Below are positions 45,908 through 54,127 of a stretch of DNA of 64,000 nucleotides, piece by piece. Position 1 is the first letter of the stretch. Each line of letters opens with the position of its first letter. The notes beneath the pieces were generated by a model. The model ran no database searches. It was not told where the DNA came from and saw only the letters and a list, made by a program, of their open reading frames with translations. Location: positions 4,960,001-5,024,000 of the forward strand of contig NZ_CP102592.1 in assembly GCF_025666195.1 (NCBI RefSeq), written 5' to 3'. The position numbers and the translations under genes were made by a program. Source of the DNA: Xanthomonas sp. CFBP 8443 (GTDB lineage Bacteria; Pseudomonadota; Gammaproteobacteria; Xanthomonadales; Xanthomonadaceae).

Positions 45908-46900
45908 TCAGGCGGGCAGGCCGTCGATCAGGCGCTCGGCCACCCAGCGTTCGGCGAACCCGTCGCCGCGCGCGTTCTCGATGAAGCCGCAATGCCCGCC
46001 CCAGCGCGCGATCTCCAGCCGCGCCGGCGGCGGCAGGCGCCAGCTGCGGAAATCGTCCAGCGGGATCACCGGGTCGTCCTCGGCCATCAGGATGTCGGCC
46101 GGCACGCGCAGGCCCTGCAGGCGTTCGCCGGCGATCGAATAGCTGTCGAAGTAGGCGTCGAGGCTGGCGAAGCCGGCGTGGCGCTGCGCCAGCCAGCCCA
46201 TCAGCTCGCGCATGTCCAGCGCCAGCGTGGCGTCGTCGTAGCCGTGCCGCTCGGGGAACAGTTCGCGCTTGCGCAGCAGCGATTCGCGCCACTTGCGGCG
46301 GAAGTACCAGTCGTAGAACTGCGGGCCGTTCTCGATCCGCTGCATGGTCTTGGCCGGGTCCAGCAGCGGGCACACCGCCGCCACGCGCTGCAGCGGCAGG
46401 CCGGCGGCCGGCGCGCGCAGCGCCAGGCGCAGCGCGAAATTGCCGCCCAGCGAATAGCCGGCGGCCAGCAGCGTCGGCGCCGGGAAGCGCCGCCACAGGT
46501 CGCCGGCGGCATTGACCACTTCGTCCAGGCGGTCGGAATGGAACAGGTCGACGTTGAGGTGGTGGGTGCCGCCGTGGTCGCGGAAGTTCAGCCGGAACAC
46601 CTGGTAACCGCGCGCCAGCAGCTGCGCGGCGGTCAGGCGCATGTAGCTGGAGTCGGCGCTGCCTTCCCAGCCGTGCAGCAGCAGCACGGTGCCGCGCGGC
46701 TCCACGCCGGCCGGCACGCTCAGCCAGCCCTGCAGGCGCACGCCGTCGCCGCCGTCGAGGATGTGCGAGGTGGTGGTCGCGCCGCTGGCGGCCAGCAATT
46801 GTTCGCCGCGGCGCACGCGCAGCGCGCTGGAGCCCAGCACCGATTGCAGGTGCGGGTTGCGCAGCCAACGCGGGGGGAGGTAGTCGGCGGCATTCATCAT
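45908..46900 (-). CDS. YheT-family alpha/beta hydrolase
   Basis: A 330-residue hydrolase. The nucleophile elbow is AAGYSLGGNFALRL, the oxyanion segment LLLHGWEGSADSSYM, the acid is in AEDDPVIP and the His in WGGHCGF. The YheT family comprises esterase-like proteins whose natural substrate is not settled. Two adjacent ATGs (46900 and 46897) are possible. The N-terminal PRWLRNPHLQSVLGS is typical. It is on the same strand as the TPR-sulfotransferase gene, 63 bases away, and is preceded by an acyltransferase gene. Confidence 0.88.
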   Translation of the reverse strand: MMNAADYLPPRWLRNPHLQSVLGSSALRVRRGEQLLAASGATTTSHILDGGDGVRLQGWLSVPAGVEPRGTVLLLHGWEGSADSSYMRLTAAQLLARGYQVFRLNFRDHGGTHHLNVDLFHSDRLDEVVNAAGDLWRRFPAPTLLAAGYSLGGNFALRLALRAPAAGLPLQRVAAVCPLLDPAKTMQRIENGPQFYDWYFRRKWRESLLRKRELFPERHGYDDATLALDMRELMGWLAQRHAGFASLDAYFDSYSIAGERLQGLRVPADILMAEDDPVIPLDDFRSWRLPPPARLEIARWGGHCGFIENARGDGFAERWVAERLIDGLPA

Positions 46901-46968
46901 CGGCAGCGAGCTTGCGCCGGGCGATTGGAGCAATCGGTCAAATCGCTCGGGCCGCAGTGTTCCATGAT

Positions 46969-47763
46969 TCAGCGTTGCGCCATCGCGGCGATGATGCGCG
47001 CGCGCGAGATCTCGGCGATGCGCCGGCGCCCTTCCACGTCCTGCAGCCGGATCGGCTCCAGGAAATGCACCTCGGCCACGCGGCCCGGCTCGCCGAGCAG
47101 GCGCAGGAAGTTGGCGAAGAAGCTCTCGTGCGGACCGAACGCGACGACCGTCTGCGCCGAGCCGCCGGTGCCGTAGCGCAGCGCCACCGGCTGCACCGCC
47201 ACTTCCGCCTGCACCGCCGCCTGGAAGATCCGCGCATGGAACGGGCCGACCTCGTGCCCGCCGCGGGTGCGCCCTTCCGGGAACACCCCGACCGAGCGCC
47301 CGGTGCGCAGCCGCTCCACCATCACCTGCAGCACGCCGCCGAGCGACTCGGTGCTGCCGCGCTGGTGGAAGATGGTCTGCCCGCGCGCGGCCAGCCAGCC
47401 GACCAGCGGCCAGCCGGCGATCTCGCGCTTGGCGACGAACCCCATCATGCGCTGGCTGTGCAGCAGGGTGATGTCGATCCAGCTGACGTGGTTGGCCACG
47501 AACAGCACCGGGTTGGGCAGCGGCGTGCCGACGCGGCGCACGCGCAGGCCGAAGATGCGCACCAGCCAGGTCGACCACCAGCGCACCACGTGGTCGCCGA
47601 ACGACTCGCCGCCGGCGCGGCTGGGCGACAGCGCCATGCACACCAGCAGGAACGGCAGCGACACGAACACATGCAGCGCCAGCAGCGGCACACGGTAGCC
47701 GTAACGGACCCAGCGCAGCGCCCCACCGTGTTGGCGCGTGGCGGGTGGGGAGAACTCGCTCAT
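46969..47763 (-). CDS. PlsC-family acyltransferase (lysophospholipid/1-acylglycerol-3-phosphate)
   Basis: A 264-residue membrane-bound acyltransferase. The catalytic HX4D motif is NHVSWID, followed by FVAKREIAGWPLVGWL, the acyl-acceptor motif FPEGRTRGG, and VALRYGTGG. One N-terminal hydrophobic helix anchors it (PLLALHVFVSLPFLLVCMA). It could acylate lysophosphatidic acid in phospholipid synthesis or another lyso-lipid. It stands before the YheT hydrolase gene on the same strand, 68 bases away. Confidence 0.88.
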   Translation of the reverse strand: MSEFSPPATRQHGGALRWVRYGYRVPLLALHVFVSLPFLLVCMALSPSRAGGESFGDHVVRWWSTWLVRIFGLRVRRVGTPLPNPVLFVANHVSWIDITLLHSQRMMGFVAKREIAGWPLVGWLAARGQTIFHQRGSTESLGGVLQVMVERLRTGRSVGVFPEGRTRGGHEVGPFHARIFQAAVQAEVAVQPVALRYGTGGSAQTVVAFGPHESFFANFLRLLGEPGRVAEVHFLEPIRLQDVEGRRRIAEISRARIIAAMAQR

Positions 47764-48114
47764 TCGGGAAAGGGTACCGGAAGCCGGGGAGGAAGCACCC
47801 TATTGTGTCAGCATGAAGACGGTTGCGGCTGAGGGCGGGTTAACGGGCCGTCCGGGGCAGGTCGTCGCTGCATCGCGCGGAGCAGGTCGCGCTGGGCGGC
47901 GTTGGCCGCGAGCGGGCTGCGTGGCGCAGCGCCGCCTGGTATCGGCTCAAGCGCGTGGTGAGCCTGACAACCTGCCAGGCCGACTCGCCGGGCTACGTTT
48001 GCGTGTTGTCCAGGGTCGCGTCATCGCTGGGCATGCGCAGGTCCCACTTCCTCCCTCTTTCCTGCCCGTGCCTGCGCAAGCGTGGCGCGAACCTGCTCGG
48101 AGCGACCGCACGTC
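47764..48114. other. Intergenic stretch, nothing recognised
   Basis: About 350 bases between the acyltransferase and the hotdog thioesterase genes. Open frames here show no start signals or family likeness. Confidence 0.5.
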
Positions 48115-48534
48115 CTAGGTGCGGGCGATCACCGCCAGGGTCAGCCGCGACACGCACACCGGCTTGGCGGCCGCATCCTCGATGCGGATCTCCCAGACCT
48201 GGGTGGCGCGGCCCACGTGCAGCGGCCGCGCGGTGCCGGTGACCGTGCCGGCACGCGCGGCGCGCAGGTGGTTGGCGTTGATCTCCAGGCCCACGCAGAT
48301 CCGGTCCGGCGCCACGCACAGGTTGCCGGCGCTGCTGCCCAGGGTCTCGGCCAGCACCACCGAGGCGCCGCCGTGCAGCAGCCCGTACGGCTGCAGCGTG
48401 CGCGCATCGACCGGCATGGTCGCGCGCAGCCAGTCCGGCCCGGCCTCGGTGAAGACGATCCCCAGGTGCGCGATCAGGGTGTCGCGCGCCGCAACGTTGA
48501 GGGCATCGAGATCGACGGGTTCGCGGAAGGCCAT
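48115..48534 (-). CDS. Hotdog-fold thioesterase, EntH/MenI-like
   Basis: A 139-residue single-domain thioesterase. The active-site segment YGLLHGGASVVLAETLGSSAG has the conserved HGG and the catalytic glutamate. Members include MenI (1,4-dihydroxy-2-naphthoyl-CoA) and EntH proofreading thioesterases; the substrate cannot be read here, since no menaquinone or siderophore genes are nearby. The start at 48534 lies next to an inverted repeat. Confidence 0.88.
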   Translation of the reverse strand: MAFREPVDLDALNVAARDTLIAHLGIVFTEAGPDWLRATMPVDARTLQPYGLLHGGASVVLAETLGSSAGNLCVAPDRICVGLEINANHLRAARAGTVTGTARPLHVGRATQVWEIRIEDAAAKPVCVSRLTLAVIART

Positions 48535-48547
48535 TGGGTGTGAGTCC

Positions 48548-48645
48548 GGGATTGGGGATTCGGGATTGGAGATTCGCCAAGCGGCGCCCCTCGCGCCGAC
48601 ATTATCGCTTTTGCCAATCCCGAATCCCCCCATCCCCAATCCCGG
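48548..48645. repeat. Inverted repeat of GGGATT-rich units
   Basis: GGGATTGGGGATTCGGGATT at 48548-48567 is repeated in inverse form, as CCAATCCCGAATCCCC...CCCCAATCCC, at 48614-48645, around a loop of about 45 bases. It lies between the thioesterase start and the PLD gene stop. It may act as a terminator or as a bidirectional repeat. Confidence 0.8.
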
Positions 48646-48648
48646 CTC

Positions 48649-50640
48649 TCAAAGAATCGGCACCAACCCCGAACCGAACGCGGTCAGCATCCGCACCAGC
48701 AGCCACTTCGGGCCGACGTTGACCTCGGGGAAGTCGCCGACCGCGCTGTAGCAGCGGTGGAAGCCGGGATCGCGCCGGGTCAGCGGCGCCGGGCAGTCCG
48801 GGCCGGGCTGGAATTCGTAGTTGGTGGCATAGCGCCATGGCCAGAAATCCAGCACCGGCAACGCCTCCGATGCCTTGCCGAGGCTGTAGTTCAGCCCCGA
48901 CAGCACCGGCGGCTTGGCGCGCGACGCGACCGTCCACGAGTTCGACGGCTCGATGTCGCGCAGGATGCTGGCGGCCAGCGCCTGCGCGAAGGCCGGGTCG
49001 TCGATGATCACCGCGCCCTCGGTGTTGTAGTTCTCGCTGCGCGGGTCGAAGTTGTGGGTGCCGATCACCGCGATGTGCCGGTCCACCACCAGCGACTTGG
49101 CGTGCAGCCCCATGCGCGCGCCCTCGCGGGTCACCGGCAGCGGGCGGTTGGCCGCGCGGCGGCTGAGGAACGACGGGCGCGTCTCGGTGCGCAGCACGCG
49201 GCGGTCGACCTGGCTGCCGTCGGCGCGGCGTCCGCTGCCGCCCGGGCCACCGCTGCCGCTGCCGAGCGCGCTGGAACGGCCGGCCGCGCTGCCGCCGATC
49301 AGCGGATTGCGGCCACCGCCATCGGCCGCGTCGGCATCGGGCAGCAACGGCGACGGCAGCAGGTTGGCGTAGTTCACCGGCGCGTCCAGCGGGAACGGCT
49401 TGTATTCGTAGATGTCGAAGCCGAGCTCGCGCAAGTTGCGGCGCTTGTACTTGTACGACAGCGCGTACACCACCGGGTTGTCGGTGGAGGCCAGGCTGTT
49501 GGTGGCAACGATGATCTTGGGCGGCGTGGGCCGCTTGCGCAGGTTGCGGAAGATCTCCTGCGCCGGGTCGGACAGCACCAGGTAGGGCGTCTGCAGGATG
49601 ATCTCGCGCTGCGCGCCGGTGATCAGGCTGACCCGCTTGGGCACGGCCACCGCCAGCGCCTGCTTGGATGCGGCATCGCGCCGGTGCTTCTGCGGCGGAT
49701 CGGCGGCATAGCTGACATTGCTCACCGGCAGCGCCGGGCGCACGAACGCTTCCTCGACGAACGCCGGGTCGGCGGCTTCGTCGCTGACCCGCTGCACCCG
49801 CTCCGGGCGCAGGAAGCGGGCCGGCGGCATCGCCGGCACGCCGTCGCGCAGCAGCAGCTTGCCGACGTCGTTGAGCCGCGCCACCGGCACGCTGCGCCGC
49901 GCCGCCCAGTACGCATCGAAGCTGGCCGCCATCTCGCGCGCCACCGGACCGGCCACCAGCACGTCGCGGTCGCGGAAGTTGTACTCGGCGTCCCAGTCGT
50001 AATAGTCGTCCTGGTAGTTGCGTCCGCCGACCACGCCGACCGCGTCGTCCACCACCAGCATCTTGTTGTGCATGCGCTGGTTGAAGCGGCGGAAGCAGCA
50101 CACCACGCTGGCGGCGTAGTGGAAGTAGTTGGGCTTGGCCAGGCCGAAGGTGGGGTTGTAGATGCGCAGCGAGAAGTTCTGGTGCGCGCCGGCCAGCGCG
50201 CCGAGGATCTGCAGGTCGGAGATCGCCGACAGCTGGTCGATCAGCACCCGCACCTGCACGCCGCGCCGCGCCGCGGCCAGCAGTTCGTCCATGACCAGCC
50301 GCGCGCTGTCGTCCTTGTCGAAGATGTAGGTCTGCAGGTCGATGCTGCGGCTGGCGCTGCGGATCAGGTTGACCCGCGCCACCAGCGCTTCCTCGCCATG
50401 GTCCAGGATCGTGGCGTAGTGCTGCGGGGTCTGCTCGCCGGAGGCGGCGAAGGCCTTGCCGGCCAGCCCGCGCAGCGGCGAGGCCAGCGCGCAGTGGTCG
50501 GCCTCGGTGCAGTCGACGCGACTGTCGCGCGCGGCCTCGGCGATCGCCACGGCACGGCCGTGCTGGGCCTGCGACAGGCTCGCGCAACCGCTGCCGAGCA
50601 GCATCGCCGCCAGCACCAGGACCCGCAGCAATGAGGTCAC
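48649..50640 (-). CDS. Phospholipase D-family lipoprotein with two HKD motifs (GTG start)
   Basis: A 663-residue protein of the phospholipase D/cardiolipin synthase superfamily. The signal peptide ends in the lipobox LGSGC (Cys 19), so it is membrane-anchored in the periplasm. The first HKD motif is HNKMLVVDDAVGVVGGRNY (His 191) and the second HAKSLVVDRHIAVIGTHNF (His 513), so both catalytic halves are intact. Between them lies a Gly/Ser/Ala-rich low-complexity insert (about 430-475). The GTG at 50640 overlaps the YceI stop (GTGA), so the two are translationally coupled. Periplasmic location makes a role in lipid turnover or an effector-like role possible; it is not typical ClsA. Confidence 0.85.
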   Translation of the reverse strand: MTSLLRVLVLAAMLLGSGCASLSQAQHGRAVAIAEAARDSRVDCTEADHCALASPLRGLAGKAFAASGEQTPQHYATILDHGEEALVARVNLIRSASRSIDLQTYIFDKDDSARLVMDELLAAARRGVQVRVLIDQLSAISDLQILGALAGAHQNFSLRIYNPTFGLAKPNYFHYAASVVCCFRRFNQRMHNKMLVVDDAVGVVGGRNYQDDYYDWDAEYNFRDRDVLVAGPVAREMAASFDAYWAARRSVPVARLNDVGKLLLRDGVPAMPPARFLRPERVQRVSDEAADPAFVEEAFVRPALPVSNVSYAADPPQKHRRDAASKQALAVAVPKRVSLITGAQREIILQTPYLVLSDPAQEIFRNLRKRPTPPKIIVATNSLASTDNPVVYALSYKYKRRNLRELGFDIYEYKPFPLDAPVNYANLLPSPLLPDADAADGGGRNPLIGGSAAGRSSALGSGSGGPGGSGRRADGSQVDRRVLRTETRPSFLSRRAANRPLPVTREGARMGLHAKSLVVDRHIAVIGTHNFDPRSENYNTEGAVIIDDPAFAQALAASILRDIEPSNSWTVASRAKPPVLSGLNYSLGKASEALPVLDFWPWRYATNYEFQPGPDCPAPLTRRDPGFHRCYSAVGDFPEVNVGPKWLLVRMLTAFGSGLVPIL

Positions 50641-51251
50641 GGAGCGTCCGCCTCCGTCAACCGTGCGCGCAGCACAAAGGTGACCCGATCGCTCAAGGCC
50701 AGATCCCACTTATCCATTCCATAGCGTCCACGCAGAACCGTACCGCGGCTGATCACATCGCAATCATAGCCTGGGTGGGCGCAGGCGGTCGGCATCATGG
50801 TCAGCGTCTCGGTATGGCTGACCCCGCGGATGCTCAGCGTGCCGACCAACGCGCCGCCGCTGGTCAACAGCGTCGGGGAGAACGGTTGCGAGTCGAAGGA
50901 CACGGTCGGGAAGCGTTCCGCATCGAAGAAGTCCTCCCCGCGCATCCAGCCGGTGTAGCGCGGCTTGCCGGGGATCTGCACGTAGCCGGTGAACAGGCGC
51001 AGGCGCACCTGGTGGCGGCCGTCGGGCAGCATCTCCACGGTGCCCTCGAAGCGCGGGAAGAAGCCCTCGATGCGCTGCCCGAAGCGGGTGCGGATCTCGA
51101 AGCCGAAGCGCGACTGCACCGGATCGAGCGCGTGCTCCCCCGGCGACAGCGGCGGCGCCTGCGCGCTGCCCCAGCCGGGCAGCAGGCAGGCCGACAGCAG
51201 CGCCATGCACAACGCCGGGCGCAGGCGCCGGCGCGGTGCGTTCAGGGCCAC
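50637..51251 (-). CDS. YceI-family periplasmic lipid-binding protein
   Basis: A 204-residue protein if the GTG at 51251 is used, which gives an Arg-rich N-region then CMALLSACLLPGWGSAQ, a good signal peptide; the ATG at 51206 would give 189 residues without the basic N-region. The GTG start overlaps the sixA stop. The mature part matches YceI (FRFGFEIRTRFGQ-like strand, FEGTVEMLPDG, FFDAERFPTVSF, LSIRGVSHTETLTM), a family of beta-barrel carriers that bind polyisoprenoid or lipid ligands. Its stop overlaps the PLD start. Confidence 0.85.
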   Translation of the reverse strand: MALNAPRRRLRPALCMALLSACLLPGWGSAQAPPLSPGEHALDPVQSRFGFEIRTRFGQRIEGFFPRFEGTVEMLPDGRHQVRLRLFTGYVQIPGKPRYTGWMRGEDFFDAERFPTVSFDSQPFSPTLLTSGGALVGTLSIRGVSHTETLTMMPTACAHPGYDCDVISRGTVLRGRYGMDKWDLALSDRVTFVLRARLTEADAP

Positions 51252-51730
51252 CAGAACGCGGTCAATCGGGCCACGCCCGGCTCGATCGCCGCCTCCTGCG
51301 GCACGGTCAGCACCACCACGCTGGCGGTGGGCATGCCGCGGTAGTCGCCGGACTGGCCGCTGTGCATCAGCGCCGCCAGCTGTTCCAGGCCCGGGTTGTG
51401 GCCGACCAGCAGCAGCCGCTCGACGTCGCGATGCTCGTCCAGCAGCGCGGCCAGGGTGCCGGAGGTGGCCTCGTAGGCCCGCGGCTCCAGGCGCTGCTCG
51501 ACATAGCCGGTCAGCTCCAGCACCGCCTCCAGGGTTTCGCGCGCGCGCCGCGCCGGCGAGCACAGCACCCGGTCGGGCACCAGCCGCTGCTCCAGCAGCC
51601 AGCGCCCGGCGGCTTCGGCCTCGGCCAGGCCGTGCGGCGACAGCGGCCGGTCGACATCGGCCTGGCCGGTATCGGCCGGTTCGGCATGGGCATGGCGCAG
51701 CAGGATCACTTCACGCAGGACGATGGTCAT
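51242..51730 (-). CDS. sixA: Phosphohistidine phosphatase SixA
   Basis: A 162-residue histidine phosphatase. The RHG-type motif is LLRHAHAEP at residues 10-18; the second histidine is in LLLVGHNPGLEQL, and RARETLEAVLEL follows the family pattern. SixA removes phosphate from phosphohistidine in signalling proteins, such as PTSNtr components in E. coli. Its start lies 3 bases after the ParA stop and its stop overlaps the YceI start, so all four genes from ParA to PLD are closely packed. Confidence 0.9.
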   Translation of the reverse strand: MTIVLREVILLRHAHAEPADTGQADVDRPLSPHGLAEAEAAGRWLLEQRLVPDRVLCSPARRARETLEAVLELTGYVEQRLEPRAYEATSGTLAALLDEHRDVERLLLVGHNPGLEQLAALMHSGQSGDYRGMPTASVVVLTVPQEAAIEPGVARLTAFWWP

Positions 51731-51733
51731 CGG

Positions 51734-52366
51734 TCAGGCCTTCTTGAGCCACTTGAGCAAGGGTTCCCAGTCCTGCTGGTGATCGCGCACCTGGGCAGAA
51801 CGGTAGTCGAACAGGCTGCGGCCGAGGCCGACCAGCACCACGTAGGCCTGGCTGTCGCGCAGCTGCGCCAGCACCGGGTACGGCCAGCCGCCGAGCATCT
51901 CCAGCGCCTGCTGCGCGGCGTGGGTCCACGGCTTGCTGCGGTTGATCACCAGCCCCACCGGCAACTTGCGCTGGTGCACCCGCGGCACCTTGGCCAGGGT
52001 GTTGAGGAAGCCGACGGTGGCCTCGATGTCCAGCGCCGAGGGCATCACCGGCACCACCACCGCGTCGGCCTCGTCCAGGAACTGGGCCAGATCCTCGGCC
52101 ATGGCGCCGGCCGCGCCGTCGATAATCAGCCGTTGCGCGTCGTCCGGCAGCGCCGCGCGCCAGTTGCGTTTGCGGCTGGCGTCGATCGGCAGCACCGCGC
52201 TGTCCAGGCCGGCGCGGCGCTCGGCCCAGCGGGTCGAGGAGCCCTGGGGATCGGCATCGGCGAGCACCGTGCGCTTGCCGGCCAGCGCGTAGTACGCGGC
52301 CAGGTGCGTGGCAATCGTGGTCTTGCCCACGCCGCCCTTGGAGCCGGCCACCAGGATCGTCTTCAT
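51734..52366 (-). CDS. Orphan ParA/MinD-family ATPase
   Basis: A 210-residue deviant Walker P-loop ATPase. The motif KGGVGKTT is at residues 10-17 with the signature lysine, the A' segment LADADPQGSSTRW follows, and LIIDGAAGAM is the Walker B region. There is no parB or parS nearby, so it is not a plasmid partition gene. Orphan ParA proteins position large complexes or membrane proteins in the cell. It is the first gene of the ParA-SixA-YceI-PLD run and is divergent from the AAA+ ATPase gene, 123 bases away. Confidence 0.88.
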   Translation of the reverse strand: MKTILVAGSKGGVGKTTIATHLAAYYALAGKRTVLADADPQGSSTRWAERRAGLDSAVLPIDASRKRNWRAALPDDAQRLIIDGAAGAMAEDLAQFLDEADAVVVPVMPSALDIEATVGFLNTLAKVPRVHQRKLPVGLVINRSKPWTHAAQQALEMLGGWPYPVLAQLRDSQAYVVLVGLGRSLFDYRSAQVRDHQQDWEPLLKWLKKA

Positions 52367-52489
52367 GCGCGCCTCGCTTCCGGAAGAAGAGGCCGCAGCG
52401 TACACCGCCCCTCCGTTGGCCGGTAGTCAATGCGTGGCAGCCGGGCCGGCGCGTTGCTATCGTGGCGGCCCCACGGCAACGGACCGGCC

Positions 52490-53983
52490 ATGAACGAGCT
52501 GCAGGACCTGACCGCGCTGATCCGCGCCAACACCCCCCTGATCGTCATCGAGACCCAGGAGGAGGCGCGCATCGTGGCGCTGTTCCGGCAGGCGCTGATG
52601 CAGGTCTGGCGTGCGCTGTACCGCTGGTCGATCACCGAGGGCCTGCGCCGCATCGACCTGGACCGCGAGGACGAGCCGGTCGGCCCGCCCGACGCCAGCG
52701 CGGTGCTGCAGGCGATCAAGCAGGCCGACCAGCGCGGCATCTACCTGCTGCTGGACGTGGTGCCGTACCTGGGCTACGCCAGCCACCAGCGCCTGCTGCG
52801 CGACATCGTCGAGCGTCGCCACAGCCAGCCGCACGTGCTGGTGCTGATCGGCGCCAAGATCGAGCTGCCGCCCGAACTGGAAGCGCTGGCCACCCGCTTC
52901 AACCCGCGCCTGCCCGACGCCAACGCGCTGCTGAAGATGGTGCAGGAAGAGGCCGCCGGCTACGCGCGCGAGTTCAGCGGGCGCCGGGTCGAGGTCGACG
53001 GCGAGGCGGTCAAGCAGATCCTGCGCAACCTGCAGGGGCTGAGCCTGATCGACGCGCGGCGCATCGCCCGCCAGCTGATCTACGCCGACGGCGCGCTCAG
53101 CGCCTCCGACCTGCCGCAGCTGGCCAAGCTCAAGTTCGAACTGCTCAACCGCAGCGGCCACCTGCACTACGAATACGACGCCACCCGCTTCGCCGACGTG
53201 GCCGGCGCGCGCCGGCTCAAGCGCTGGATCGAGCAGCGCCGCGCGGTGTTCGCCGGCAACGCCCCGCCCGGGCTGGACCCGCCCAAGGGCGTGCTGCTGC
53301 TCGGCGTGCAGGGCTGCGGCAAGTCGATGCTGGCCAAGGCCACCGCCGCCGGTTTCGGCGTGCCGCTGCTGCGCCTGGACTTCGGCTCGCTGTACGACAA
53401 GTACCACGGCGAGACCGAGAAGAACCTGCGCGGCGCGCTGGCCGCGGCCGAACAGCTGGCGCCGTGCGTGCTGTGGATCGACGAGATCGAGAAGGGCCTG
53501 GCCAGCGGCGGCGAGGACGGCGGCGTGTCGCGACGCGTGCTCGGCTACCTGCTGACCTGGATGGCCGAGCGCGGCACCCAGGCCGGCGCCGGCGGCGTGT
53601 TCATCGTCGCCACCGCCAACCAGGTGCACGAACTGCCGGCCGAGCTGCTGCGCAAGGGCCGCTTCGACGAGATCTTCTTCGTCGACCTGCCCGACGCGGA
53701 CACGCGGGTGGAGCTGCTGCGCCTGCACCTGGCGCGGCGCACGCTGCGCGAGGAGGACTTCGCCCTGCCCGCGCTGGCCGCCGCGGCGAACGGCTTTTCC
53801 GGCGCCGAGATCGAGCAGGCCATCGTCTCCGGCCTGTACGCCGCGCATGCCGAGAGCCGGCCGCTGGACACCGACCTGCTGATGCAGGAAATCCGCGGCA
53901 CGCGGCCGCTGTCGGTGATGATGGCCGAGCAGGTGCAGGCGCTGCGCGAGTGGGCGCGCGAGCGCACGGTGCCGGCGGACTGA
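52490..53983 (+). CDS. AAA+ ATPase, Ycf46/FtsH-like
   Basis: A 497-residue protein. The N-terminal 230 residues are helical (LTALIRANTPLIVIETQEE and LFRQALMQVWRALYRWSIT) and of the Ycf46 type. The AAA+ domain has Walker A GVQGCGKSMLAKA (Lys 278), Walker B CVLWIDEIEKG, the second region VFIVATANQ and the arginine finger segment LLRKGRFDEIFF. It lacks a protease domain and transmembrane helix, so it is not FtsH. Proteins of this type act as unfoldases or remodelling factors. It is divergent from the orphan ParA. Confidence 0.88.
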   Translation: MNELQDLTALIRANTPLIVIETQEEARIVALFRQALMQVWRALYRWSITEGLRRIDLDREDEPVGPPDASAVLQAIKQADQRGIYLLLDVVPYLGYASHQRLLRDIVERRHSQPHVLVLIGAKIELPPELEALATRFNPRLPDANALLKMVQEEAAGYAREFSGRRVEVDGEAVKQILRNLQGLSLIDARRIARQLIYADGALSASDLPQLAKLKFELLNRSGHLHYEYDATRFADVAGARRLKRWIEQRRAVFAGNAPPGLDPPKGVLLLGVQGCGKSMLAKATAAGFGVPLLRLDFGSLYDKYHGETEKNLRGALAAAEQLAPCVLWIDEIEKGLASGGEDGGVSRRVLGYLLTWMAERGTQAGAGGVFIVATANQVHELPAELLRKGRFDEIFFVDLPDADTRVELLRLHLARRTLREEDFALPALAAAANGFSGAEIEQAIVSGLYAAHAESRPLDTDLLMQEIRGTRPLSVMMAEQVQALREWARERTVPAD

Positions 53984-53997
53984 GCGGCCGAGCGGGT

Positions 53998-54021
53998 CCC
54001 CTCTCCCTGCGGAGAGGGTTT
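53998..54021 (+). terminator. Hairpin with short T run after the AAA+ gene
   Basis: CCCTCTCC-CTGC-GGAGAGGG followed by TTTC, 15 bases after the stop. The stem also resembles the core of the dispersed CCCTCTCC repeat family. Confidence 0.55.
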
Positions 54022-54127
54022 CAGCCTTGACCGTGGCTTTGCCGTTGGTGCCCGATCAGGGTCGAACTCTCTCCTAACGCCGCTTACGGCGCCCCGACGC
54101 GCGATCACGCGTGCCGAACGGCAAGCC

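Noticed and set aside
47764..48114. Plus-strand open frame of about 126 codons
   Set aside because: Begins inside the acyltransferase gene on the other strand and shows no family likeness or ribosome site.
51734..52366. ParA as a sign of a plasmid or integrated plasmid
   Set aside because: No parB, parS, replication or transfer genes nearby; the neighbours are chromosomal.
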